Shown here: in pieces, positions 48,213-59,389 of the stretch
How positions within the stretch are numbered: the first letter of the stretch is position 1
How the letters are laid out: each line of letters starts with the position of its first letter
Assembly (NCBI GenBank): GCA_019009955.1
Contig: CM032228.1
Span: 230,196,001 to 230,260,000 of the forward strand
Reading direction: 5' to 3'
Length of the DNA: 64,000 nucleotides
Source: Riptortus pedestris
Lineage: Eukaryota > Arthropoda > Insecta > Hemiptera > Alydidae
The notes under the pieces: generated by a model
The model's input: the letters and a program-made list of their open reading frames with translations, nothing else
Databases searched by the model: none
What the model was told of the DNA's origin: nothing
Made by a program: the position numbers and the translations under genes

Positions 48213-49230
48213 ATCTAAGAAGTATACTTTCATTAGATTTATTTTATATGATTTTCCTTATACAGTAAACACATTGTGCTGTAGATATTTTGTTTTTCGG
48301 TTAGCATTTTAGACCTTAAAGACCCGCCACCGGGATATAGAACCGGGGATCAGATTTCACCGACGGCCAGTTTGCTAGTCGAGGGGTCCATGTATTTCGT
48401 CATACCGAAGGGCTGTCAGACTGATTTACTCACTAGACTTCCACACGACACAAGCACGCTCTGGTAGCGAACTGGTGTAACAACTCCGTGATGAGCCATT
48501 AAAGTACTGACCATGTTCCTTGACTCAGCTCTATCTAATAACCACTGTCAGACCCCGGGTTCTATTGTGGCTCGTCATTATACAGGGAACAACTCATTCT
48601 AGATCCTCCTTGGTTAACACGGGTTGTAAGCCGAATTGATAACACAACATGTAAAACTCTGACCGGGGAATCCCTCAAGCCAGTTCGGGGGCTGGTAAAG
48701 ATCTTTAAGGTCTAAAATGCTAACCGAAAAACAAAATATCTACAGCATAATGTGTTTACTGTATAAGGAAAATCATATAAAATAAAAGTGATGAAAGTAT
48801 ACTTCTTAGATTAGACTCCATCACGAAGGGGCTGCGTAAACTAAGCAGATTTCCCACGTGATGGTGTAGCACACTTTTGATTTCATCTCACCACATATTC
48901 TCCACTTATATGTAAAAAAACCGATGAGTTGAAGGCGGGGGGAATTGAAAGAATGAAACAAGAAAGTACGAATAACTCGCTTAATACCAAGTTACACAAA
49001 AATGCATGAAACAACAATAATAGAACATCAATAGCTTAACAAGATTGGTTCTATAAAATTTTACGATGACTCATATATTTTTCCGAGATATTTTGAATTT
49101 TTGAATCCGCCCCCCTTCAAACCGCCATTATTTCATGTCCGATTTTCACCAATAACAAATATGATTTTCTCGAATAAAGAACGAAAAATCATAATTGATG
49201 ACGTCATCACGTAATGTATTCCCATTATTT
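47790..49230. repeat. Large imperfect palindrome, arms of about 530 bp
   Basis: The left arm ends AGCATTTTAGACCTTAAAGA at 48322; the right arm begins with its complement TCTTTAAGGTCTAAAATGCT at 48702. The spacer is about 380 bp. The mirrored sequence includes 110 bp unique to this locus (for example TACAGTAAACACATTGTGCT and ATGATTTTCCTTATACAG) plus the hairpin-side 420 bp of a HINE-like copy on each side. Confidence 0.88.
48323..48701. other. Unique spacer of the palindrome
   Basis: About 380 bp, more GC-rich than its surroundings (CCGCCACCGGGATATAGAACC, CAGACCCCGGGTTCTATTGT). No ORF or RNA gene was recognised, and it is not repeated elsewhere in the window. Confidence 0.6.
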
Positions 49231-49415
49231 CTCAGAAACCGCTCCAGCTTATAACTGCATATCTTTAAAATGAAATGAGTAGTAGTGGGGATTAGCTGCA
49301 GGCTGAAAAAACTAAATATATATCGATGCCAATATCTAGACCTGGGATGAGTACAGTTGATGATTCCGTGCGGCGAATAAAAAACATGCAAATCGGAATC
49401 AGTCTGGTATAATTA
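48811..49415 (-). mobile_element. HINE-like repeat, right arm of the palindrome
   Basis: ACTCCATCACGAAGGGGCTG, TAAACTAAGCAGATTTCCCA, then long-form sequence ending in AAATATATATCGATGCC. Both this copy and the left-arm copy have the variant hairpin start CATCACGAAGGGGCTGCG, so they derive from one copy by inversion-duplication. Confidence 0.82.
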
Positions 49416-49907
49416 CAAAAAGTCCGTCACGCAGGGGCTGCGTAAACTAAGCAGATTTCCCACGTGATGTTTTACAATAGAGAAATCCGCCTAATAACAG
49501 CTGTAGTAGGAAGGGATCTCTAAACCTATTCACGAGGGACGAATAGTTCTGGAAACGGCCACCTGAGCTCTCGGCGGAGAGTCCGGAACATGGCGGGGTT
49601 CCGTCGACCACAAACACAATACAAATGCAAATATCTCGGTTAATATTGAAGATACAGAATACATGTATAAGAACAATATTTATAGTACATTTAATTTACA
49701 ATAAGATTGATTCTATACAATTTTTCGATCCGACGCATAATAACGGAGATATTTTGAATTTTCAAAAATCCGCCCCTCTAAACCCCCCCCCTCCCACTGG
49801 TCTGATTTCAGCCATTAACGAACTTGATCTCTCTTTTTACGTAAAACGCTTAAATATTAAGTTTTGTATCGATCAAACAAAAAGTGCGACCGCGAGAGCG
49901 TTAACAG

Positions 49908-49981
<74 letters not shown>

Positions 49982-50105
49982 TTGAACGGACCTCATTTTC
50001 GTCATCTCCTGGATAGGATCGATGGACATTTGAGGAAATTTGTCAAAACTCGCGTCATGAGTACGACCTCAATAGCTGATTTCCCTTAAGGGAAATCTGC
50101 TAAAA
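49416..50105 (-). mobile_element. HINE-like repeat, full length
   Basis: AAAAAGTCCGTCACGCAGGGG to GATTTCCCTTAAGGGAAATC plus TGCTAAAA. C-rich block 49781-49797, TA core 49915-49972. A long frame across it (49625-50089) is only read-through with a Tyr-Ile repeat. Confidence 0.93.
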
Positions 50106-50573
50106 GGTGTATCCATCTGACGTAGTGCGCAATGTGAGTCGAACCCCACCCTCTCACAAAGGTGGTAATATCGTGAGTGCCCAAACACAAAATTCCCTGC
50201 ACGTTCCGAGATTACCGTCAATAACTACAATAGGATATTGGATATGAGTCTTGTTGATTCAGTCGATTCTCGTAGTATTGTTAGCCGACAGTATATGACA
50301 ATATTTCCTTCAGGAAACAATCTGGACATTTTTTTTCCTTTTCTGCAACATCAATCGGAAATACATATTTAAGCTTCATATTATTTTCATAGAGGAAGTT
50401 ATAAACTATAGATGATTCTAAACTGTATTCCATCAAAGCTGACCACATTTCTATAGTTTTTGGTATATGTTCTTGACATTTAGGTGGAAAATTACTGTAT
50501 TGCTTTTGACATTACAGATACCACATGAGCCCCTTTTAAATTAAATATCCTAAATATTTGATTACGCTTCATA
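50106..50573. other. Spacer between two HINE-like copies
   Basis: No gene or repeat recognised; moderately AT-rich. Confidence 0.4.
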
Positions 50574-50577
50574 AAAA

Positions 50578-51126
50578 AAAAAAGTCCGTCACGCAGGGGC
50601 TGCGTAAACTAAGCAGATTTCCCACGTGAAGTTTTACAATAGAGAAATCTGCCTAATAACAACTGTAGTAGTAAGAAACCTCTAAACCTAAAACATTATT
50701 TAGGGCGTAATAACCCAGTAGTTTCTTGCCCTAAAACACAGTTAACCTAACCTCTAAACCTATTCACGAGGGACGAATAGTTATGGAAATGGCCACCAGA
50801 GCTCTCGGCGGAAAGTCCGAACATAGCCTAGGTGACCACTCGCAGAATACAAATGCAAATATCTCGGTTAGTATTCAAGATACAGAATAAATGTATAGAA
50901 CAATATTTATAGTAAATTTAATTTGCAATAAGAATTATTCTATACAATTTTTCGACACATAATAACGGAGATATTTTGAATTTTCAAAAATCCCCCCTCT
51001 AAACCCCCCCTCCCACTGGTCCGATTTCAGCCATTAACGAACTTGATCTTCCTTTTTACATAAAACGATTACATTCCGAGTTTGGTAAAGATCAAACAAA
51101 AATTGCGACCGCTAGAGCGTTAACAG

Positions 51127-51198
<72 letters not shown>

Positions 51199-51322
51199 GA
51201 ACGGACCTCATTTTCGTCATCTCCTGGGTAGGATCGATGGACATTTGAAGAAATTTTTCGAAACTCGCATCATGAGTACGACCTCAATAGCTGATTTCCC
51301 CTAAGGGAAATCTGCTAAAAAA
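50578..51322 (-). mobile_element. HINE-like repeat, full length
   Basis: A-run, GTCCGTCACGCAGGGGCTGC, AAAACATTATTTAGGGCGTA, CCGCTAGAGCGTTAACAGAC, TA core 51130-51193, and terminal GATTTCCCCTAAGGGAAATC plus TGCTAAAA. Very similar to 40777-41518. Confidence 0.93.
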
Positions 51323-52075
51323 ATCACTTAGAAAGTAATATCGGATACCTCCGTTCTATTCCATCGGATTAAAACATTTCAATGAACATAAATTATAGCT
51401 CTTTTCCAATTAAACAAAAATGGTTTATACCAATTTGTTGTCTCTCTAATACGTACAACGAGGCAAAGAACAAACAAATTTGTAATTTTTTACTTCTTCC
51501 CCCTTTTAACCCTTCCCCCTCAGTGGATTTCGATCAAAAGTGGAGTTGCACTACAAGTTGGTACATAAGTCAATATTTAAACTTTTAATGTAAAGCCAAA
51601 CTTCAAATTCGTTAATTGTGGAGATCAGCGTAATATCAAACAGTTATATGAAAATATTTTATATGAAATTCCTCCTTTTTAAGTAATGCCCTAAATATGA
51701 TGTTTTACACATTTTCCTCAAAACCAATATATTAACGAACATGCTTCTATTTTTGTGTTTTCAGTATTTAAGAAAACCCCCTTCATCACTTTGATTTCAG
51801 GATTTTTATTTATAGTTACTATATAATATGTCACTTTTAATTTTCATGCTTTGTTTAGAAAGGCCTCTAACTTAGGGATTAGCTGGGAATATAGTAACCA
51901 CAACTACGTTTCATTCATAAGAAATCTGCCACATAAGAAATCGTAGTCCCTGAATGACTGACTATTTTTTAGTTGACCTAAGCTCTCTAATTAAAATAAA
52001 GTACAAGACTTCTAGTATGATAATATTTAAATTAACATTGTCAGATTCAGCAATTGAAATTGCAATAGCCAGTTA
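51323..52075. other. AT-rich, no gene recognised
   Basis: The start (ATCGGATACCTCCGTTCTAT, TTCCCCCTTTTAACCCTTCC) looks like a strongly decayed internal HINE-like segment. The remainder is unassigned. Confidence 0.35.
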
Positions 52076-53930
52076 TTTTTAGCAGAATTCCTATTACGTA
52101 ACTCAGTTATTGAGGTTATACTAATGACGTGATTTTCGCAACATTTCCTCAAAGTGCCATCGACTCTACCTAGTAGATGACGAAAATTAAACATTTGTCA
52201 ATGGCAGAAATCAGACCAGTGGGAGGGGGGGGGGTAGAGGGACAGAATTTTGAAAATTCACAATATCTCCGTTTTTATACGTCAGATCGAACAACTGTAC
52301 AAAACCAACCTTCTTGAAAATTAAAACCATTGATAAATTTATTACGTACGTTTATTCTCTTACTTGAATGTTAATCGAGATATTTCCATTTTTCAGTTTT
52401 CATCATTCATCAAACCCTCACTCCTAGTCTTTTCAAGTAAACATTACTTTGTTATATAATAAACCGCTTTATTTGAAACATAAATACTATGTATTGTTTT
52501 CAATAGACCTTTATTATACGAGGTACATTCAAATTCGTTCTGTGATAAAATCATCAATTACGTTTTTACGTTCTTGTCTCAAACATATTAACCCTAGAAC
52601 TACCAAGGGGGGGGGGCTCCTCGAGCCCACAACTTTTTATTTTTGTTCCCTATCACCCAATTTTAATGGGATATTTTTGATATTTTATGTATTCCTCAGA
52701 AAAACATCCTAGAGTGAGGGCATAACAATAAAATTAAATAAAAAAATTTCTATGTTGAGAAAAAAATTTTTTTTTGACGTATGGGCCCCCCCCTTGGTAA
52801 TGCAAGGGGTAGTTATACACTTAAGTACCAAGGGGGGGGGGGCTCCTCGAGCCCACTGATATTTAATACTACTTTTAACTAGTAATTCAAGTGTTATTAA
52901 TTATATTGCTCAAATAATAATTACTTTGATGTAATTTTATTATACACAAACCTTCTCAAGTTTTTTTTTTCTCAAAAAAAAATATATATATTCTCCCCAT
53001 ATAATTTTTTTTCATATAAAAATATATTACTGAGATGGTTATAATTATTGCTCCTGATAGGTACTTTTTTTAGAAAAGAGAAGATTTTCTAGGTTGTTCC
53101 CAACTAGGGGAACAGTTAGTCCATGCTGCATCCTGGATAAACACTCGGAAAAAAAATTATTGTGCAAAAGCACCGATAATTGCATTACGAATCTGATAAT
53201 TATATTTTCTTAAATTATTATTCTATTATAATGTTATAATAACTTAGATATAGATAACTTTTTATTCTAACAATGTTTAGATATGTTCCTCCCGTAGAAT
53301 AAAATTACATTTAATTTAAAGTCATCCTTTTTTCCCCATCCGAACTTTTTTTTTTAATTTATTTTTATTTTTGTATTTAATTTTTTTTTTAATTTTTTTT
53401 TTTCACAGGTGTCATAAGAAACGTTCATTAAACATAATCTAATAGAAATAAAATTTTTTAAAAAATTATAGAACCAAAATAAAAGGTTTTTAAGGTTGTG
53501 GGCTCGAGGAGCCCCCCCCCCCCTTGGTAATCCATGCGACCTGAGAGAGGTCGGTAATACTAGGGTTAATTGTTCTATACAACGATCAATATTTAACCGT
53601 TTCAGACAACATTAAAAGACATCTGTCAGTGACTGAAATCGTATCTGGAATAGAGGGGGGTTTCTAAGGGGGGAATTGGAAAATTCAAAATATCTCCGTT
53701 ATAATGAGTCGGATCGTAAAATGTAAAACCAATTTTGTTATATTATACTATTGACATTCTGCAATTGTTGATCACTACATGTTTTCGTAACTCAAGTATT
53801 AAACGAGTTATTCAGCCTTCAGCAACACTCTACTAGTAGAAAACATGTGGTAAGATTATATCGCAAGTGAGTTACACCAGCACGTGGGAAATCTGCTTAG
53901 TTTACGCAGCCCCTGTGTGACGGGCTTTTT
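52076..53930 (+). mobile_element. HINE-like repeat, long form, split by a TTAA element
   Basis: The left part starts TTTTTAGCAGAATTCC with a ruined palindrome and carries the G-rich block GTGGGAGGGGGGGGGG. The right part resumes at TTGTTCTATACAACGATCAA and ends TTTACGCAGCCCCTGTGTGA then CGGGCTTTTT. Removing the insert restores family order. Confidence 0.85.
52588..53569. mobile_element. TTAA-flanked non-autonomous element nested in the HINE-like copy
   Basis: TTAA at 52588-52591 followed by CCCTAGAACTACC. On the other end, read inverted, TTAA (53566-53569) is followed by CCCTAGTATTACC, so 11 of 13 bases match. The TTAA duplication and CCCTAG start fit the piggyBac superfamily. It has no transposase. 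The interior has three C/G-rich blocks with CTCCTCGAGCCC or its inverse (52610, 52843, 53495). Confidence 0.75.
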
Positions 53931-54046
53931 AATCTCACGTGGAATGAGGGAGTAAACGTCTACAAAATCCTTTCAGTTCAGAACAGCTTTCTATAAAAGA
54001 CATAGTATCAATTACATTTTTCACGATAATTGTAAATCAGTACTCC

Positions 54047-54494
54047 ATCCGTCCATGGAAATATACGACCAGATACAACAGAAGAGATGATGTATTAGGA
54101 AGACTCCGAATCAGGCACAAAAGATTTACGCATGGTTATCTTACGACAAAAGATCAACCCCCGATTTGTGGGAAGTGTAGCACAGACTTGACTATCTACC
54201 ACATGTTAATGGAATGTCATACGTATACCGATATTCGAAATGCATGCGATATTTCCAAAAATATAGCAGAGGCCCTTGGAGATGTTTTTTGAATCCTCGT
54301 TTATATTATTAAAATGGCGATGTGGATGAGGATATGATTGCAATACAAATTTACGAAAATTACAAAATGGCTATTTACATAAACGCAAATTACTCTCAAA
54401 ATGCAGGTACTTAACCCGAATGAAGGTTATAGAAATTAAACGGGCGATGACAATCTAGGAGTCTTTCGCCCTAAAACATCCTGAAAAAAACAAA
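54047..54494 (+). pseudogene. LINE C-terminal tail, second copy, with deletion
   Basis: The frame reads RPWKYTTRYNRRDDVLGRLR, then a zinc knuckle (CGKCSTDLTIYHMLMEC), and stops at TGA 54290-54292. Compared with the copy at 2-262 about 75 bases covering the last codons are deleted after GCCCTTGGAGATG. The same 3' UTR (AAAATGGCGATGTGGATGAG) follows, to about 54494. Confidence 0.75.
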
Positions 54495-55828
54495 CAGATC
54501 AGTACTAATGATATTAAATAATGAAATACTAATTAAAAAATTAATACTAAACCAAAGAAGGGAAAATTAAAAACATGAAAGAAATTAATATATAAAAGAA
54601 AAATATCATGATGTTTCAGTTTTAAAATATTACTTCTCCCATAAAAGCTCACTTTTATATATTTTTCCTTGATTTAAATGAACTATAGTTTATAACTAAA
54701 TCTATACTAAAAGACGGGCAATTATAAATATATATTCTTGTTTAAAAATAACAGTAAAAATTATTTCCATACTCAGATCAATGTAAGAAAATTATTTTAT
54801 ATAAGGACGAAAATTATTTGTAAAGGGAAAATCCTCACAAAGAACATATTTACATATATACTTTTCTTTTTCCTAATAAATTCTATACATTACTTCTGGT
54901 GATAGTACTGGAAGCTGATTCTTTGTGTTTATCACATAAAAAGGTCCTTCGTCAAATAAGTAATTATTTTAGATAGAATGTAATTTTGGTATGTGAAAAA
55001 TGCCAAAATGAAATAATTATTTTATTCATATGGAGTCTAAAAATATCTATGATTAAAATGCAATTTGCCCGAGGCTTCTGTGTCCCTGTCTATTTTTCCA
55101 AACGCTAGGTGGGTGTCAGAATAACTTCCATCTCGTATTACAATGGTAATAGAATTCCAGCCGTTTTAACAATGGCTTATTCACCGATAAGCTTTTCCTC
55201 TGTAACACAACGCCATTTAATGGCTGTAATAGATTAAGTCCTGTCATTGGTGGACCGCAACGATTGGTGGGTCATACGATTCTCTTCGATTCGGAGTAAT
55301 GTGTGGGCGGCCCCCGCTTTTAATCCGGTGGCCTTTTTAAATAAAATGATTTGCTGCAAAAAACATTTGACCCCGAAACAGTGTAGCGGTCAAACGGAAT
55401 CAATATGAACATCAAAAAAGTACAATACAAAATACAATAACAGACAATATTTGTCCCACATTTAGAATGGTCCCTGTGTTGCACATAACTTACATTTATT
55501 TATGAAATAAGAATCAAAAAGTTTTAAAAGTGTATTAATAAAGGCAAAGCATTTTATAATTTCACTAAATTTTATTATAAAAACTATTTTCTACATTTTT
55601 CGCATTGTCTGTGATTTTCTTCAGACAGCAAATCTTAAAAGAACAAAGTGAAGCTCATGGAGGCATTCTTCCTATAGAGAGGTTCGATCGAGACTGATAA
55701 TACGGCAACCGTTGGTACTTCATCCTATCTGGAATCAGCTGATATAATCGATAGTCAGATAGTCTATGGCGAAATTATAAAGTGATTTTAGAAATACAGT
55801 TTTGCCTCTAGAGCTACGCAATGTAGTA
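54495..55828. other. Intergenic, with a GC-richer single-copy block
   Basis: The stretch 55050-55400 is less AT-rich and non-repetitive in the window (CGCTAGGTGGGTGTCAGAAT; GTGTGGGCGGCCCCCGC). It could be a regulatory or promoter-proximal region, but no exon was recognised. Confidence 0.3.
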
Positions 55829-56290
55829 TTTTTGCAGATTTCTCCTAAGGGAAGTCAGATTATTGAGGGTGTACTTATGACACCAAATATTTCCTTAAAT
55901 GTCCATCGGTCCTACCTACGTTATGACAACAAATTTAGTCCATTCAAATTTAAATATATATATATTTGTGTTTTACCTCTCTAGCGGAAGTAATTTTTGT
56001 CTTATATTCATCAAACTCGATAAATAAGCGTTTTAAGTAAATCTAAAGATCAAGTTCATTAACAGCTGAAATAAAACTAGGGAAGGGAAGGTTTATAGAG
56101 GGGGAATTTTGAAATTTCAAAATATCGTCTGATCAGAAACTTGTATAGATTATTGCAAGTTTAATTGCTTATAAATGCTGTTATGCCAAATACCGTTTTC
56201 ATTAAAATTTCGTACTATATGAGATACGTTTTGTGATAATGTAGTCATTTAAGATTTTACGTTCATAACTCGAAAATGTTTTTTCACCAT
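55829..56290 (+). mobile_element. HINE-like repeat, hairpin end lost
   Basis: ATTTTTGCAGATTTCTCCTA, AGGGAAGTCAGATTATTGAGG (decayed palindrome), GTCCATCGGTCCTACC, CTCTAGCGGAAGTAATTTTTG and a G-rich block. It fades after TCATAACTCGAAAATG. Confidence 0.7.
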
Positions 56291-56376
56291 ACTACGATGT
56301 AATCACCTGTTTTACACACCTAATTTGCGGCCCGAAAGCTACACTTCGCCGAGATTAATAATGGTAATATATGTAC

Positions 56377-56504
56377 CAAACAGGGTCCAAAGTAGGCAAG
56401 CTCTTTGTTTTCTCTCAGTAATCTGCATGGGTTGGAATGAGTATTGCCTTCAGTGTCACAAACAGGATCTTCCGGATAAACAGAACAGTCTGACCTCTTT
56501 GAAA
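56377..56504 (-). CDS. Kazal-type domain exon (secreted inhibitor or matrix protein), partial
   Basis: On the minus strand an acceptor CTTTTTAG precedes the exon and a plausible donor (TTTG/GTACAT) ends it; 128 bases. It reads SKRSDCSVYPEDPVCDTEGN, then THSNPCRLLRENKELAYFG, then PC. The Cys pattern and the PVCDTEGNTHSNPC core match the Kazal fold (C...PVCGTDGxTYxNxC...C). Only four of the usual six Cys are inside, so the first Cys pair partner is in the preceding exon or the domain is of a short type. Such domains occur in serine protease inhibitors and in matrix proteins. Without the donor the frame would run 19 codons more to a stop, which looks less natural. Neighbouring exons were not found, and the host gene is unknown. 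Confidence 0.7.
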
Positions 56505-57056
56505 CTAAAAAGATAAACAAAAACATTACGAGCAAATTCTGACCTAACAAAACATCTGAAATAGGAAACAAATAAAATTAAGAATTACTTATTTTCTCAG
56601 TATAACAAAATAAAATGATAATAATATTGTAGCGGTGACTTCCATACCCATATGTGAGTCGATCGCTAAAAAAAAGATAACCTAGCCGTATAAAATTAAT
56701 ACCAGATGTTTAAAAATATAGTTAGTAAAAAAGGTTAATCAGAATCGCGAGTTTAAAATTACAATGGTGAGTGTGAAAGTTTTTTATTTGATGTTTTGTG
56801 CTAGCTGGGACTGTGTTATGTCGTGTAGTTGCGATTGTATTAAGTGTGTGTTGAAACTGTACTATTGTAAATAGACTTGTAATGTGTAAATATTTCATCT
56901 CTGAGAAGTTATTTATTTTATTGTTTTAATATACAATTTGAAAAGTGAATAGGACTATTTATTTTCCAACAGTCCACGAAAAGACATCATTCTTGAAGTG
57001 ATAATGTGGCACTGCCATCCACATTTACTATGATGACCAAGCAGAAAAAGAATTTG

Positions 57057-57143
<87 letters not shown>

Positions 57144-57422
57144 AGAGCAAAAATAAAAAGCATCATATCTAAAAGGATCGGAACTGAAAGGAAGCCCTAT
57201 AAATAGGCCATAGTATTTTCCCTCCAAACCCTCTCTGTAAAAACACCAAGATGCCTTTAAAGAAAAACTTCTTATGTTTGAGTATAAATGTGTTAGAAAA
57301 GAATTTAAATTCCAAACCCACTTCTTTTTTATAACACAGTTTTTTCATTAACGATGGCTGAATTTTTAAAATGAAATTCACACTAGTTTATATCACAGAT
57401 GACATCTCTAGTGAAAATGAAT
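56505..57422. other. AT-rich flank of the Kazal exon
   Basis: Contains a (CT)n-(TA)n microsatellite at 57060-57136. A minus-strand frame here is mostly the microsatellite (Tyr-Ile, Arg-Glu repeats) plus a non-repeat tail; no domain was recognised. Confidence 0.35.
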
Positions 57423-57846
57423 ATTTCGCCCTAGGGCCACAAAATCAGCTGTTTATTATTTTAATTCATTCATTTGATTATATACATTATATTAGTTTGT
57501 TTTGCTCGTATTATTGTTTAGTTAATTAGTAATTATGGCTAATAATATATCACAATCTATAAATAGAAGAGCAAAAGAAATCATGGCAGATTTGTTACCA
57601 GCAAAATCAAAAGATAGGTATGACGAAGAGTATACAAAGTTAATATAACCTTATATATAACCAAAAGATAACCTTCTAACAAAGAGGTACACTTAACCAA
57701 AAGAAAATCTTGTTTTTGATTAATGTTATATCGTATTAATATTTATTGTAGTATGGTGTAAAATAGCGTTCGTGCCTCGGGCCAAAGTCTCGGTCAAAAA
57801 ATATCTCAGGCCGGCAAACGCCCACTTTCGGCCCTTGGTACGAAAT
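57423..57846 (+). mobile_element. Possible short TIR element carrying an ORF remnant
   Basis: Left end ATTTCGCCCTAGGGCC; right end read inverted ATTTCGTACCAAGGGCC. About 424 bp. The flanks offer no clear target duplication. GC is concentrated at both ends (GGCCGGCAAACGCCC on the right), as in a non-autonomous DNA transposon. Superfamily unknown. Confidence 0.35.
57535..57648 (+). pseudogene. Short ORF, N-terminal fragment of a possible recombinase-like protein
   Basis: A 37-codon frame: MANNISQSINRRAKEIMADL then LPAKSKDRYDEEYTKLI and TAA. The LLPxKSKxRY motif resembles the SAM-like N terminus found in tyrosine-recombinase (Crypton/DIRS-type) proteins. This is recall only, and the catalytic part is absent. 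It lies inside the putative TIR element, so it is probably a truncated transposon gene. Confidence 0.3.
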
Positions 57847-57864
57847 ATAATATAATCTATAGCA

Positions 57865-58130
57865 TACTAGATAATTAACTATTTTATTCAACAATAATGA
57901 TAATATTAGTTAATGGCTGAAACCCGACCCTTTATAAACGAATAATGTTTCGTATAAGAAAACATTGGTTAGAACCAATCTATTGGTGCTCTAGAATTGT
58001 TCCAGTACAGTGTAAAAACTCCGCCTTTTACTCATATGATTTTTATTGTGAAATAAAAAATACATGACGTTACTAGTGTGTCATTTTGGCACGTGGGAAA
58101 TCTGCTTAGTTTACGCAGCCACTACTTGGA
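57865..58130 (+). mobile_element. HINE-like repeat, 3' fragment
   Basis: GTTAATGGCTGAAACCCGAC, then TTAGAACCAATCTATTGG and CACGTGGGAAATCTGCTTAG plus TTTACGCAGCCACTAC. The hairpin's second arm is lost and there is an internal deletion. Confidence 0.75.
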
Positions 58131-58610
58131 TCTTGCGCTTCAAAAAATATTTAATTATAAGCGTATAAACACGCACACACATTCTCGCACACTCATGCTT
58201 GAAAAGGGAACTACGTATCTTCAAAAAGGTGCGTGAAGCGTTGTGTCCAGCGTTATAATGGAAATTTCGTATAATGGATGGATTAAAGTAAATACGTTTC
58301 AATCATGATTGATGAGCTCTTCTAAATTAATTCATTCCCATGTTAATTTGCCATTATATGATAAATATATTATATATTGTGCCAAGGGATGTCGGATGGT
58401 AGACGAATGACTATAAAATGATCAATGGTCTACCATATATTTCTCCATAATTATGAATTAAATAGGCCATAGAAGCACTTTCGGTTTACCGGTCAATGTC
58501 CCTTCTGATAGATATGGCCTTGGGTGACTCTAAACTTAAGTCGGAGTTATAAATACTGTGCTTACGAGTCTTGAAATGTGCATTACACATTAGACACTTT
58601 GATGTTAGAT
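58131..58610. other. Intergenic, nothing recognised
   Basis: Single-copy in the window, AT-rich, no coding signal. Confidence 0.35.
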
Positions 58611-59100
58611 ATGTAAATGCGGAGGTCGTAATGATGCTATTCTGAAACATTTCCTCAAATGCCCATCGACCCTACCCTGGAGATGATGAAAATGAAGTCC
58701 GTTCAGAACTGCACATATATATTTGTTAACGCTCTAGCGGTCGCAATTTTCGTTTGGCTGTTACCAAACTCTATATTCAACTAAAAAGTACGTTGATATT
58801 TGGAATCCGACCGAGTTTAGTGGGGTCAATTTTCTTAATCCTTCATATCTCCGTCATTATACGTCGAACCAAAAAATTCTATGGAGTCAATCCTATTACT
58901 AATATAATGTTCTATAAATGTTGTTATGCAGGTTTTTTTGTTGTTTTTTTTTTCAAAATCTTGATTAGTAACCATGATATTTGCATTTTTTTAGTTTTCG
59001 GCCTTTAGTATACCCCCACTCCCACTCACGTCACATTAACAATAAGCTGTTATTTTTTGAATCCCTTTCTTTGAAACCTAATTTTCTCATATCGTTTTTA
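58611..59100 (+). mobile_element. HINE-like repeat, both ends truncated
   Basis: GCGGAGGTCGTAATGATG, ATGCCCATCGACCCTACCC, a very short TA core (58713-58721), GTTAACGCTCTAGCGGTCGC, then long-form CCCACTCACGTCACATTAAC. Neither terminus is present. Confidence 0.75.
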
Positions 59101-59248
59101 TTTGTACTTTTTATCTGATTTTTATCTAACAGTTTATTACCAACGATATTCGTCCGTGGTTGATTGGAAATTACGATCATTCAATGAAATAAAAAATATT
59201 TAGAGTAGAACCTTGAAATATTAGGTACATCTAATAAAGTGGAATAAA

Positions 59249-59389
59249 ATGAACTTATGGCGTGGGATAGATAATGTGTTGCTACATCAGTTCGATAGAG
59301 CTCAAGACAGTTTCTTATTTGGAACCAGAACTGTTAAAGCTGTCCAGTTACTGCAGGATTTAGGTATCACAAAAATATATAAAAAATAA
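59249..59389 (+). CDS. Small ORF of unknown function
   Basis: A 46-codon frame: MNLWRGIDNVLLHQFDRAQD, SFLFGTRTVKAVQLLQDLGI, then TKIYKK and TAA. The composition is more protein-like than its surroundings (balanced codons, amphipathic QLLQDLG), but it is short, with no upstream splice signal checked and no family recognised. It may be a remnant of a transposon ORF. Confidence 0.2.
   Translation: MNLWRGIDNVLLHQFDRAQDSFLFGTRTVKAVQLLQDLGITKIYKK

Noticed and set aside
49625..50089. 154-residue ORF with a long Tyr-Ile repeat
   Set aside because: It lies wholly in a HINE-like copy and depends on the (TA)n microsatellite staying open. Equivalent frames in other copies differ in frame and length.
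57006..57206. Overlapping ORFs on both strands across the (CT)n-(TA)n tract
   Set aside because: Low-complexity Ser-Leu, Arg-Glu and Tyr-Ile runs from the microsatellite.
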